DNA of 64,000 bases from G963663495 sp963663495 (lineage in GTDB: Bacteria; Bacteroidota; Rhodothermia; Rhodothermales; Bin80), in the NCBI GenBank assembly GCA_963663495.1, contig OY760427.1:4712001-4776000 (forward strand), written 5' to 3'. Shown piece by piece: positions 35,992-45,171 of this stretch (positions within the stretch are counted from its first letter, which is position 1; each line of letters begins with the position of its first letter). A model generated the notes under the pieces. That model made no database searches and was not told the origin of the DNA. It was given only the letters and a program-made list of their open reading frames with translations. The translations under genes were made by a program, and so were the position numbers.

Positions 35992-38654
35992 TTGCTCTTG
36001 TGGTGCTAGGGTTCCTGGCGTCCGACACGCTTGTAACGAATGTGGATGAGTTTACGGTAGCGGCGCGCGGTGTCGCTCCAGGTGACACGATAACGCTTGC
36101 TGACGGTATTTGGCGTGATGCCAGCCTGGTTCTGGACGCTGACGGAGCGAAAGGTGATACCATTGTTGTTCGCAGTGCCTCCCCCGGTGGCGTCTTGCTG
36201 ACGGGCACCTCCTCCTTGCGGCTTGGCGGTAGCTACCTGAAGGTCGAAGGTCTGTGGTTCTATCGCGGAGCGCTGATGTCTGGCCATGTTGTAGCGTTTA
36301 GGACAGACAGACCAGCACATCATTCCAGGATTACGGAATGCGCCATCACGGAATATAACCCAGATGACTGGCTAGTCCAGTACAAGTGGTTATCACTATA
36401 TGGCACCCACAACCGGGTTGATCGCTGCCTTTTTTCAGGCAAGACGCATGATGGAGCGACTTTAGTCGTGTGGCTTGAGGACCCACCTGATGATGCCCCG
36501 AACTTTCACCGTATAGACCGCAACTATTTTGGAACCCGTCCGGTGCTGGGAAAGAACGGTGGAGAGACTATCCGAATTGGGACCAGCCACCGCTCGATGC
36601 AGGATTCGCAGACGCTGGTAGAGCGCAACCTGTTCGAAAACGCTGACGGGGAGCACGAGATCATTTCCAACAAGTCCGGGCTGAATGTTTTTCGATACAA
36701 TACGTTTCGCGCGTCGGCTGGAGCACTGACATTACGCCATGGCAACGGTGCAACCGTAACCGGTAACCATTTCCTAGGAGAAGCTAAGGCCGGAACAGGC
36801 GGTGTCCGGGTGATCGGGGAAGATCACCTGATCACCAACAACTACTTTGAAGACTTGATGGGCGATTCATCCCGGGCGGCGCTATCCATCATGAACGGGA
36901 TTCCAGACTCTCCGCTTAACCGGTATTTTCAGGTAAGGAATGTCCGCATTGAGGGAAACACGATGATGGGCAACCGCGTGAGCGTCCTTTATGGCCTCGG
37001 GGCCGATAGCGAGAAGACCCTAATGCCGGACGGTGTGTCGTTTGTTGGCAATCTGGTGTCGGCTAGTGACAGCATGCCGATTGTCACCACTTTGGTGGCG
37101 TTGGATGGAGCTTCCTGGTCTGGAAACGTTTTGCATGGCGCGGAGCTGGGTATGGATCTCCCTCCTGGAACCAGCCGCAGTGATACTACATTGAGAAAAG
37201 GGCCTGACAGCCTGTGGGTTTCCTCCTCTGGTGAAGGCGCGTCAGTGCTCCCACCGCCGCTAACCGCTGATCTTGTCGGGCCGAGTTGGTGGAGCAGGGA
37301 ATGGAGCCCCGAGGGTTTTGGGGAGGTAGCAGACTTTTCATGGGCTGGGTACCGATCGGGCGAGGAGCCTATCCCGAGCTATCGCGCAACGCTGGATGTG
37401 GTCGACTTTGGTGCCACTGGTTCTGACATGAACGATGACACGAATGCTTTCAAGTCTGCCCTCGCGGCTGCCCATGCACGGCCCGGACTTGTTGTCTTGC
37501 ACATTCCTGCCGGAACGTTTCATCTCTCTGGCGTCCTGTTCCTCGAACGGGATAGTTTGATCATTCGGGGTAGTGGGCCGGACTATACAACGCTTGTGGT
37601 CGAAAAGGCGCTTGGAGCGTTGGAGGTACCGGAGTATGAACCCATCCGACAACCTCTGGTGCACGGACGGCAGCCGTCCAGGTTCACGGAATGGGGAGGC
37701 TTGTTCTGGGCGCGCGTGCCTACGGCATCCGAACCGGAATCGGTCGCAACAGTGCTCAGCGGTAATGCCGGTAGTCATGAAATCCAGGTAACCAACGCAG
37801 CCTCACTTGGCGGTGCACTGGATCTTGTCTGGACCGACCCGTCCTTAGAGCTCGCGGCCGAAGCGCGAAACCGTCAAAGCATAACGGTCGACGAAGTGGT
37901 CGGCGATATTGTTCGTATCAAAGAGCCACTGATCGCTCAGGTACGAGCTGCCGCCAAGCCTGTGGTGGTTAAGAGAAAAGCCCTCACGCACATTGCGGTC
38001 GAACAACTGAGGGTGGAGTATGAGCAGGTACCGTACAGCGGCTTCGGACTGGAGGACGGCTACAATGCCGTGTATTTGCGGGATGTCCGCCACGGGTGGG
38101 TCCGGGGTGTAGTAATTCAAAACGCGGACACAGGCGTTATTGTGGAGCAATCAGCTAACGTGACTATTGCGGATGTGACGATTCAGGGGCGACAGGGCCG
38201 GGCAGGTGTGCTACTCAAGGATTCACAGTATTCACTGGTGCGCAATGTACAGGTAACGGCTCCGTTAGCACATGGGATGAGCGTGGCGGGCGGCAGCGCG
38301 ATGAACGTCTTTTACGGGGGTGCGGCGCCGATGTTATCGGTAACAGGCCCCACTTCCCCGACGCTGTTTGACAGCGTCGCACTCACGAGTGATGGCGCAC
38401 CGCTGTGGGACTTGCATCAGGAGGCGCATGTTGTGCTATGGAATCTGCGTGCAGACTACAACGGCTCCTTTCGAATGCCCGCCTACACTGGAGCTTTAGG
38501 GAATTCTGCACGTGCCATCGGGCTCATGAGCGGGTTGCCCATCCGCACACCTGTGACCGCAGAGGGTACGAACCGCCCCGGCTTGGCCGTACCGTCCCTG
38601 TATATATATCAGATGGACCGGCGGCCAGAGCGGGTCCAGTCACGGATAGAGTAG
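35988..38654 (+). CDS. Two-domain lyase: PL6 fused to Pectate_lyase_3-type beta-helix
   Basis: 888 residues. The GTG start at 35988 overlaps the preceding TGA, giving a short hydrophobic leader (V-V-L-G-F-L-A-S). Residues 15-440 are a PL6 domain with Lys229 (I-S-N-K-S) and Arg250 (T-L-R-H-G-N), the same 21-residue spacing as the upstream enzyme. From about 463 a second domain opens with V-D-F-G-A-T-G-S-D-M-N-D-D-T, the hallmark of Pectate_lyase_3-type beta-helices (PF12708), and continues to the end. No T9SS sorting domain is present, unlike its neighbours. The gene stops roughly 30 bases before the truncated DruA/Tn5-type transposase, so a lost C-terminus is possible. It may stay periplasmic and finish what the surface lyases begin. 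Confidence 0.82.
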   Translation: MIALVVLGFLASDTLVTNVDEFTVAARGVAPGDTITLADGIWRDASLVLDADGAKGDTIVVRSASPGGVLLTGTSSLRLGGSYLKVEGLWFYRGALMSGHVVAFRTDRPAHHSRITECAITEYNPDDWLVQYKWLSLYGTHNRVDRCLFSGKTHDGATLVVWLEDPPDDAPNFHRIDRNYFGTRPVLGKNGGETIRIGTSHRSMQDSQTLVERNLFENADGEHEIISNKSGLNVFRYNTFRASAGALTLRHGNGATVTGNHFLGEAKAGTGGVRVIGEDHLITNNYFEDLMGDSSRAALSIMNGIPDSPLNRYFQVRNVRIEGNTMMGNRVSVLYGLGADSEKTLMPDGVSFVGNLVSASDSMPIVTTLVALDGASWSGNVLHGAELGMDLPPGTSRSDTTLRKGPDSLWVSSSGEGASVLPPPLTADLVGPSWWSREWSPEGFGEVADFSWAGYRSGEEPIPSYRATLDVVDFGATGSDMNDDTNAFKSALAAAHARPGLVVLHIPAGTFHLSGVLFLERDSLIIRGSGPDYTTLVVEKALGALEVPEYEPIRQPLVHGRQPSRFTEWGGLFWARVPTASEPESVATVLSGNAGSHEIQVTNAASLGGALDLVWTDPSLELAAEARNRQSITVDEVVGDIVRIKEPLIAQVRAAAKPVVVKRKALTHIAVEQLRVEYEQVPYSGFGLEDGYNAVYLRDVRHGWVRGVVIQNADTGVIVEQSANVTIADVTIQGRQGRAGVLLKDSQYSLVRNVQVTAPLAHGMSVAGGSAMNVFYGGAAPMLSVTGPTSPTLFDSVALTSDGAPLWDLHQEAHVVLWNLRADYNGSFRMPAYTGALGNSARAIGLMSGLPIRTPVTAEGTNRPGLAVPSLYIYQMDRRPERVQSRIE

Positions 38655-38683
38655 TGTAGCCCCCGGGTTCGGCCATTTAATCT

Positions 38684-40093
38684 GGGTGCACCGTTTGCGG
38701 TGTACATCACGTCTATCCACTGCTGCGTCCGCGGAGCATGCGGACCCTCCTCCAGATCCTTGAAGCTGCAACGCAACACCCCCAACGTCAATTCATCCTC
38801 CTTCACCGCCAGCGTCGCATGCAACGGCAACCCCAGCGTCTTCGCCGTCGTCTGATTACTCCCTATTACCTCCAAATCCGTACACGCCGGCCGCGTACTG
38901 TACCGCAACTTCGTCGTGTCCTGGATGCATAACACCACATCCTGACTACGCATCCGCTCTATCGTACGCCCACGATGCGGTGCCAATATGTTCTCCGGCG
39001 ATACCGTTTCGTCCTTCTTGCTCTCCAATAACCGGTAATGCCCCTTCACCGCCGCGCGGTCCGCATCCGTATGCGCGGTAATGCTGTGGCCTATCACATC
39101 GGCCAACATGGACGTGCTCTTTACCAGTCGCACAGACAACCGCCTGTCTCCCAATGGCGCTCCGCCAAACTCCGTTTCGGCCCACTGCGCACTGTCAATC
39201 CCCTCGTGCGGATCCCTCACCGAACGCAACTCCTCCTCCGGTTCCCCCAAGGTTCCGCGCCATTCTTTGTCCAACTCGTATACATACAGCGCCTTGGGAT
39301 CCTCTTCCTTTGCCTCCTTGTGCCGCTTTCCGCCTGCGGTATGGCCGATCAATACGAAATTGCTCTCCTCAAGACACGTTCCTTCCCCTTGGGGATCCAC
39401 ATACGTTTCGACAACCCAGGGACGGTAACAGTACCGTGCCTGAAAATCATCCGCCAACCGTCTCAATACGTTACCCAGTACATGGCTGGCCAAATCCTGA
39501 CACTGCCCCCGTATCAGAAAACGACTCAAACACACCACACGGTGCAAATGCGCCTTGCGCTGCTCATCACTCCACGCCATCCAGTGCTCTCTGGGCGCCA
39601 GGCACAACGCCGCCGCCGAAAATCCCACCGCTCCCAAGGTGCCGTGCGCACTGCCTATCAGATAGCGTACCTGCGCTCCCACAAATGTGGTCGTACGCCT
39701 CGGATGCTCAAAGTGCAGCAACGTGTTCCACACCACACGCTGCTCGTCCGTCTCAACCAACTCAATCGTCAACCCCCGGACACCGTGTACCGTGTTCGGT
39801 AACGCTATCGGATCCGGTACCCGCTCCTCTCGCCTACGCGGTTCCGCCTTAGCCGCATTACCATTCTCGGGCTTGGGCAACACAATCTTCCGCCGGGCCT
39901 CCAACTTCGATAAAGCCTGCGCACAGTTGCTCACCTGCGGTTCGCCCCGTGCATCAAGAAACCCGAATTCCTCACAGACAGCGCGCGCTATCTGCGTGCG
40001 ATACCGCCAACGATCGTCGGCAAGAACCCTGTCCAAACGCTCTCCATTACAGGGAGCGGTGAGCGTTCGTAAGACCTGACTTCGTTGAAACAT
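38684..40093 (-). pseudogene. Transposase with DruA (DUF4338) and Tn5-type domains, C-terminus lost
   Basis: About 470 native residues from ATG 40093. Residues 1-95 are a winged-helix-like leader. Residues 105-290 resemble DUF4338/DruA: H-R-V-V-C-L-S-R-F-L-I-R, then L-A-S-H-V-L-G-N-V-L-R-R-L-A-D-D, then Y-R-P-W-V-V-E-T-Y-V-D and L-I-G-H-T-A-G-G-K-R. Residues 303-360 resemble the Tn5 N-terminal DNA-binding domain (W-A-E-T-E-F-G-G ... G-D-R-R). The first catalytic Asp is in I-Q-D-T-T (about 392). The second Asp and the Glu of the DDE core are gone; the frame runs into the end of the lyase gene at about 38680. Non-functional as a transposase. A short dyad CAGGTT/AACCTG lies just upstream at 40118-40135. 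Confidence 0.8.
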
Positions 40094-40329
40094 GCCGCAA
40101 CATAAAAACCAAGTTTCAGGTTACCAACAACCTGAATCGGTAAAAGGGCAGGGGAAGCGGCGCAGGAAGAGATCGCGTATCCGCACGAGAGGATGGCATT
40201 ATTCACCTCAAGTCACACACCATACCTGTCAGGCCGAAATACCCGAGATATTCCGACAGCCATGCCAGCGAGAGTTGACCAGAACTGACCCAAAATCTAA
40301 CCGCAATGGATGATTTATGGGTACAGGGC

Positions 40330-40501
40330 AGAGTTAGCCTGGCGTACCGTTGTTCAATAACCCTGGCCATATGCGCCGCTACCGACGCTTCGCGTCTACC
40401 CTCACGAGTAGCCACGCACGGCTCGCGGAAATATGTACTTGGTTGTAGCTTCACATTACGGGACTTTCACCCGCTATACCTTGCCAGTTAGCCTGGCGCA
40501 C
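40330..40501 (-). ncRNA. 5' fragment of a group II intron, second type
   Basis: Reading leftward from 40501, the strand starts GTGCGCCAGGCTAACTGGC and continues to GGGTGAAAGTCCCG, then a stem-rich segment (GCGAGCCGTGCGTGGCTACT and GACGCGAAGCGTC). This is the usual opening of domain I of bacterial group II introns (GUGYG start, 'GTGAAAGTCCC' element). It breaks off near 40330 after a second, diverged copy of the opening motif (GTACGCCAGGCTAACT at about 40348). No domain V or reverse transcriptase is attached. It sits within the remnant of another intron. Confidence 0.5.
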
Positions 40502-40587
40502 TCCATTTGTCTTCTTGGCACACGCACAGCGTTCACTCACGTTCCGGCCCGCATGGTCGCTAAGCTACTCTTGTAGCCCGTTAACTG

Positions 40588-42508
40588 GTGTTTGCCAGAA
40601 AAGTATGGTCTTGCGAGCGACTCTTGGCTGAGTGGGGGGCTGGAATTCGAATTGGGGATCGGAATGACAAGTCAGCAAGGATTTTTCGACGTTAACGGTG
40701 CCGACTTTGTCCGCTCACGCCGGCAATCCTGGGGTTTTGACGTTGATCAGACGTGTTTTTGTCGTCCATCAGCGAGGCATGAACATACGCTGGCCTCTCG
40801 CCCTTGCAGGCTACCTTGATTTTGTGCTGAAGACGCTCGCGCGAGTACCTACGCCGCGCGCTTGCGGGCCGGCTCGCACCGCCTTCGTCGCTCCTCGCTC
40901 CGCTTCACTATCTGCCCGATACGGTGCACATTCGCCGCTACCACTACCAGCGCCACCGTGCGCACAAAGCCTTCCTTGCCACGGGTCCGTATCAAACCCA
41001 GACCCCGATGATTCAAATTGTTGATCGCCGATTCCACCGCCGGATGCTGTCGACGCCCCTCCACAAACTTCGGATCGGATTCCCTCTCCTTGTCCGCTTT
41101 GCTGAACCGACCCCTCTTCGGCATGATCTCCGTGTCCAACACCTGCTCCAGCGCCTTGCGGTTCTTTACCGATGAGTACCCCTTATCCATGCTGCACGAT
41201 GTGATCGCCGCCTACCGATCCTTCGCTTCCTTCGTAAACCCCACAATCATATCCGAATCCACCCCCTCGTGCAGTATCTGATGCCACAATATCAACTGAT
41301 GCTGATCCTCCAGCACGCATACCGGCAGACCCAACTCCGCAATCACCCCCGCCTTCCCCTTGGTGATCCAACGAGTATGCGGCTCATGTATCGAAAATAC
41401 CTTCTCATCATGCGGAATCACCTCCCCCTTCAATAGACGCCTATCTACTTGATCTATCTGCCTTTGTGCATCTGCCAAGTACCGCAACACCTCCTCAAGA
41501 TCCGCGTCTTTCTCCTTCAACACGCTGACACTGCTCTCCGCACGCTCAATCAGAACACGACACATCTTCACATACTTTCTCACCTTCGACTCATCACGCC
41601 ACTGACGGTGCGTACGCACCCGGTTGAAGGCCTTCTTCAAGGTACGACTCCAGTACACAGCCTTGCGCCAGCCCGCAAGGCTGTGCGCCTCACATGCGCA
41701 ATGCAACTCCCGAATCAGGCACCGCATCGATTCCCACAACAAACGAACATCCGTAGGCCACTCCACATTCGCTTTGGCCACCGCCGAATCAACCCGGCCA
41801 AGAAGCGGCTCCTCTGGCTCCTGTTCTACCAATCGGTGACCGCAAGCCACCACCGCATCGTTGATCTGCTTCAGGATGTCCGCTGTTAGCAGGCTCACGT
41901 TATCAATAACGGTCTGCAGCTGATAGACAGGCTCGTCCCAGAAATTCGTATGCCCCAGCATCTGGCGCACCTCCAAATGATTGGCGGCCAAGCTCCTCAA
42001 ACGATCAAAGTCGCAGTTGAGGGCCTGCTTCAATACCCCCAAGACAAAGACGCGCCAAAGTGCCATCCCCGGACGACCACGCTGCAAATCAATATTCGGA
42101 AGCAACTGCTTCTCCAGGATCTCAAAGATCTTCTGCCGAGCCGTTGGGTCGCAATACAGGTGCTGCAGACCTTTTAGCACTGCCGGTATATCGTCCCGGT
42201 CTTTGGGGTGGAAGGTCATCTCTTCAATGGGGACCTGCCCGAGCTTAAACTGCGTATCCTCTACAATCCGCATGGTATTAATCGTATGAATAATCGGCCC
42301 CAAGGGGCCTTATATCGATGAAAACGCCCGAAACAGAAGGATTTGGCCAAACATTCGTTAGAGACACGCTGGCTGAATAATCTGCAATGTGCAAATACGG
42401 TATGGCTCATATCCATCTGTAACCGTAACGCTTACAGGTGGATAGAACGAGTGTCAAACGGCCTTGTTTCGCCGTTTTTCAGCCCTCCTACCTTTTTCTG
42501 GCAAACAC
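40588..42508 (-). mobile_element. ISNCY-like element, copy 2 (1921 bp)
   Basis: Uninterrupted by other elements. Its ends are GTGTTTGCCAGAAAA at 40588 and the inverse at 42508. The 6-bp duplication TAACTG flanks it at 40582-40587 and 42509-42514; in the orientation of the element this is CAGTTA, the same six bases as at copy 1. The empty target is represented by the related intron near 59205-59230 (GTTAACTACAG). It lies inverted relative to copy 1, the two bracketing the 23-kb polysaccharide locus. Confidence 0.9.
40849..42273 (-). pseudogene. ISNCY-like transposase with in-frame TAG
   Basis: Reads from ATG 42273 (M-R-I-V-E-D-T-Q) to TAG at 41212-41214, then continues in the same frame through D-K-G-Y-S-S-V-K-N-R to the terminal stop at 40849. 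The amber codon follows A-K-D-R and precedes A-A-I-T-S-C-S-M-D-K-G-Y, a place where related transposases have an ordinary residue. Without readthrough the product is 353 residues and lacks the C-terminal catalytic Glu block (A-V-E-S-A-I-N-N-L). All other parts look intact and agree closely with copy 1. Either an inactive lineage moved in trans, or a rare readthrough product. Confidence 0.8.
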
Positions 42509-42699
42509 TAACTGCAGTGCTTCATACCATGTCGTTGTCTCCATAACACGCTGTAGCCGCTACCAACCGGGGCGACAGTTGTTGGGCGGGATTCGCACCC
42601 GCCACAGGAAAGCGCCTTATCACGGCGCAGAAAACATTTGGGTTAGCTTGATCCAGGACACTCCTTCACGATCAGCCCGCCCAAGCCCATTTGTGTTTC

Positions 42700-42895
42700 T
42701 GTTGTTTCTTTTCGTTGAAGGCATTATAGATCATCAATCTACCACGGAATAATGCCCATTTTCGGTATAATCGGTTCCCGCTTTTAGCGACGACACTGCA
42801 ATTATTTCAACAATTTAACGCGCGGGCAGTCAGCCATATAACTCCCTTTTTCAACGCGTGGATACCTCGACGAAGGTGACTCCGATGCATGTTGA
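42700..42895. other. Intergenic spacer with repeated element scraps
   Basis: No gene. It holds the inverted partner of the 3021-3063 block (near 42767-42808) and the direct partner of the 3113-3145 block (near 42816-42848). It borders the IS1380 end on its right. Confidence 0.45.
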
Positions 42896-43044
42896 CCTCC
42901 CTTATTCATAAGGGAGTTAAGTGGCGGGGAATCGTCGTTATTAAAGGTTATGGTGTAAGATGTTGACTATACACGGGGTGAATGGGTTTTTCGACGCTCA
43001 ATCGTTTAGAGACCCCAATACCCTTTCACCCTGTAACACACCCG

Positions 43045-44499
43045 ATGCCGGATCCCAATTCCAACCTTCTGTTCGCTTGCCAGTTCAATAAATCCGTTAA
43101 AGTTGTATGCTCCAAGACCGATAATCTAACATCGGATACCGGCGTTATTCCTATGCGCCTGCTCATGGTGATCAGCACCTTGGCATGCCGACTCGCTTCC
43201 GTGCTTAAGGACAATCGGTCCTAAGCTCGGATTACGCATAGCCTTGAGGAGTTAGTGCGGCAGTACCTGCTGCAACATGTGCAGGGGTGGGGACGTCAGT
43301 CAGATGCGGACAAGCTTCGAAGGGACCCCGCCATGCGCGTGGCCACTTCTTCCAAAAGGGGTATGGAGGCTTTACAGGACGATAGGTCCCTGGCATCCCA
43401 GCCAACCATGTCTCGCTTCGTGCGCATGTTGGCCGGGAATAAGAATTTCAAGAAGTTGCGCCTTTTTGCAGAGACATTCGCCATGGAGCACCTGCTGCAG
43501 CGTGGTGGCGGGAAGCGCCGCCCCGAGGTGATCTTTGATGTGGACGGTGTACCGGTAGATACGCATGGCAAGCAGCAGGGCAGCAAGTGGAACGTGTATT
43601 ACAAGCGCACCATCTTTCTGCCCCTTATCGCCATATGCGGTGAGTCGGGCGACATGTTGGGGGCGGAATTGCGAGGGGGCACGCAGAATGTGGTGAAGGA
43701 CTGCTACGGTTTCATTCGACGCATTGGGCTGGCATTGCGTGAACATGTGGCCGACAAGGTCATTGTCCGATTGGACGCAGGCTTCAACAGTGGAGAGTTA
43801 TGTGATAAGCTGGAGAACGACCGTATCGGCTATGTGATGCGTCTGAAAGGAAACGATGTGATTGACGGGCTTGCGGCGCCTCATTTGGAGGGTGATCAGC
43901 CGTCGGACGAATGCTACCACGAACTGCGCTACCGTGCAAAGTGCTGGTCCGTAGAGCGTCGTGTGGTGCTCGTGGTTGTTCCGGTGCCGGGAGAGCTTTT
44001 CCCGCGGCATTTCTATCTGATCACCGATCTGGATGTAGAAGCCTATCCGGCAGAGCAGCTTGTGAATCTGTACCGGAAGAGAGGAAAGGCGGAAAAGCAC
44101 TTCGGGGAGCTGAATGCGGCTTGCTCCATGGCGCTGTCGTCGGTTCTCCGTCCGAAGACACACTATAAGGGCCGGCCTGTAGTGCGGGTGCCTGATGAGT
44201 CGGAACAGGATGGGTTGGAACAGGATGCCGAGATCCGAGCCGAGAACGAGGTCCTGCTACAGGTATACCTTCTGACGTATCAGCTCATGCATGTGGGGCG
44301 CTGCCTTATGCGGGAGCCTGACGAATCCCAGATAAGTCTGAGCACCTATCGCGAGCGTGTACTCAAGGTGGGGGCCCGCTTCGTACAACACGCGCGCAAC
44401 ATCGTTATCCACATTGCCGCCAGCGCAGATGCTGCATGGGAGCAATCTTGGCGACGTTATTGTCAACTCACATGGATCACGCTTCCCATGAAGAGCTAG
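43045..44499 (+). pseudogene. IS1380-type transposase with nonsense codon near residue 60
   Basis: The frame opens at ATG 43045, where the left copy also starts, and hits TAA at 43222-43224; the left copy has CAA there. It is then open to 44499. The 414-residue stretch from the internal ATG 43255 keeps the DDE landmarks: V-D-G-V-P, R-L-D-A-G-F-N and Y-R-K-R-G-K-A-E-K-H-F-G-E-L-N. Re-initiation could give a product lacking the N-terminal 70 residues, which in this family hold the DNA-binding part, so it is probably inactive. Full length would be 484 residues. Confidence 0.85.
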
Positions 44500-44512
44500 C
44501 CAAGTCATCTTT

Positions 44513-44539
44513 GCGCCTGCGCTTCGACACCGCAGGCGC
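44513..44539 (+). terminator. Strong hairpin after the IS1380 transposase
   Basis: GCGCCTGCG and CGCAGGCGC form a perfect 9-bp stem with a 9-base loop, 14 bases after the transposase stop. There is no T-tract, so an intrinsic terminator is only possible; it may instead be a structural element of the IS end. Confidence 0.45.
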
Positions 44540-44559
44540 CCAACGCGGAAAGCGGAAAG

Positions 44560-45171
44560 AGAAGGTAGGCAGAGGTGTGTCTACCCGACAGACGTCTGCC
44601 CAAAATCTCGGTAATGTGACCGCTATCGTGTCGGGAAAAGGGCCTAAACTGGTGTTTTCAGCCCCTCTCATGGTCGTCCCTACGCATGAACAACGCACAA
44701 TCGGTCCTGCAGGTACCGAAACAACACTCTTAGACCCGAACAGGGTACGACATGAATATTGCAGGGTTGACATTTATTCTGGAAATTATTTCTTTGGGCC
44801 CCGGGTGATTCCAGTTGGGATATGTGGAGTTTGGAGGGATTAGGTGGTATTGCGTGCGCGAAACACTGTTTGGGTTGCGCGGGTGTTTTCTCGGGCATGT
44901 GGCTGGTTAACGCCCGGCGACAGACGCTAACGTGTTTATTGTCGTGTTGCGGCTTGGGGGGTCAATTCGCCGGCAGTCTGCTGCATGTCGCTGGTGAAGG
45001 ATTGAGTTGTCGCGCAGTCTTGTTGTTGAGCCGCAGGGTTGGGAGATATTCGGCCCACCGTCGCTGGATGTCACCTCTGATCCACCATGCCTCCGTGATA
45101 AGAGCAAGAGGGTTGCTCGCGGGTAACGTGCCAACCGGAATTCGAGTTTTTGATCAAAAAACCCTAATCGA
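44560..45171. other. Spacer upstream of the second giant gene
   Basis: No credible gene in either strand. Just before the giant gene, 45147-45160 is a 14-base palindrome (TTTTTGATCAAAAA), ending 11 bases before its ATG. It could be an operator or simply A/T-rich leader. Confidence 0.4.

Larger units (their letters stand above)
40525..42630 (-). ncRNA. 5' fragment of the IS1595-associated group II intron, split by ISNCY
   Basis: 42630-42509 joined to 40587-40525 is about 185 nt and matches the 5' part of the intron at 59334-59156. It contains the same GGCGGGTGCGAATCCCGCC hairpin, GGTTGGTAGCGG and GACCATGCGGGCCGGAAC. Homology ends at GAACGCTG, after which a different intron fragment begins. 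The ISNCY copy lies between the two halves with a TAACTG duplication. Upstream (42631-42690) the minus strand reads R-E-G-V-S-W-I-K-L-T-Q-M-F, the expected N-terminus of an IS1595-type transposase, so this intron copy entered an IS1595 gene at about the same codon as the other copy. Confidence 0.6.
42896..44560 (+). mobile_element. IS1380-family element, right copy (right boundary uncertain)
   Basis: The left end at about 42896 has the same palindromic CTCCCTTATTCATAAGGGAG terminus as the copy at 1-1418. The transposase occupies 43045-44499. The right terminus is not certain, because the comparable end of the other copy is outside the window and no clear inverse of the left end was found downstream. 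Confidence 0.75.

Noticed and set aside
17682..40587. A simple composite transposon carrying the polysaccharide locus between ISNCY copies
   Set aside because: Each ISNCY copy has its own perfect target duplication, so they inserted independently; there is no duplication at the outer ends of the whole segment.
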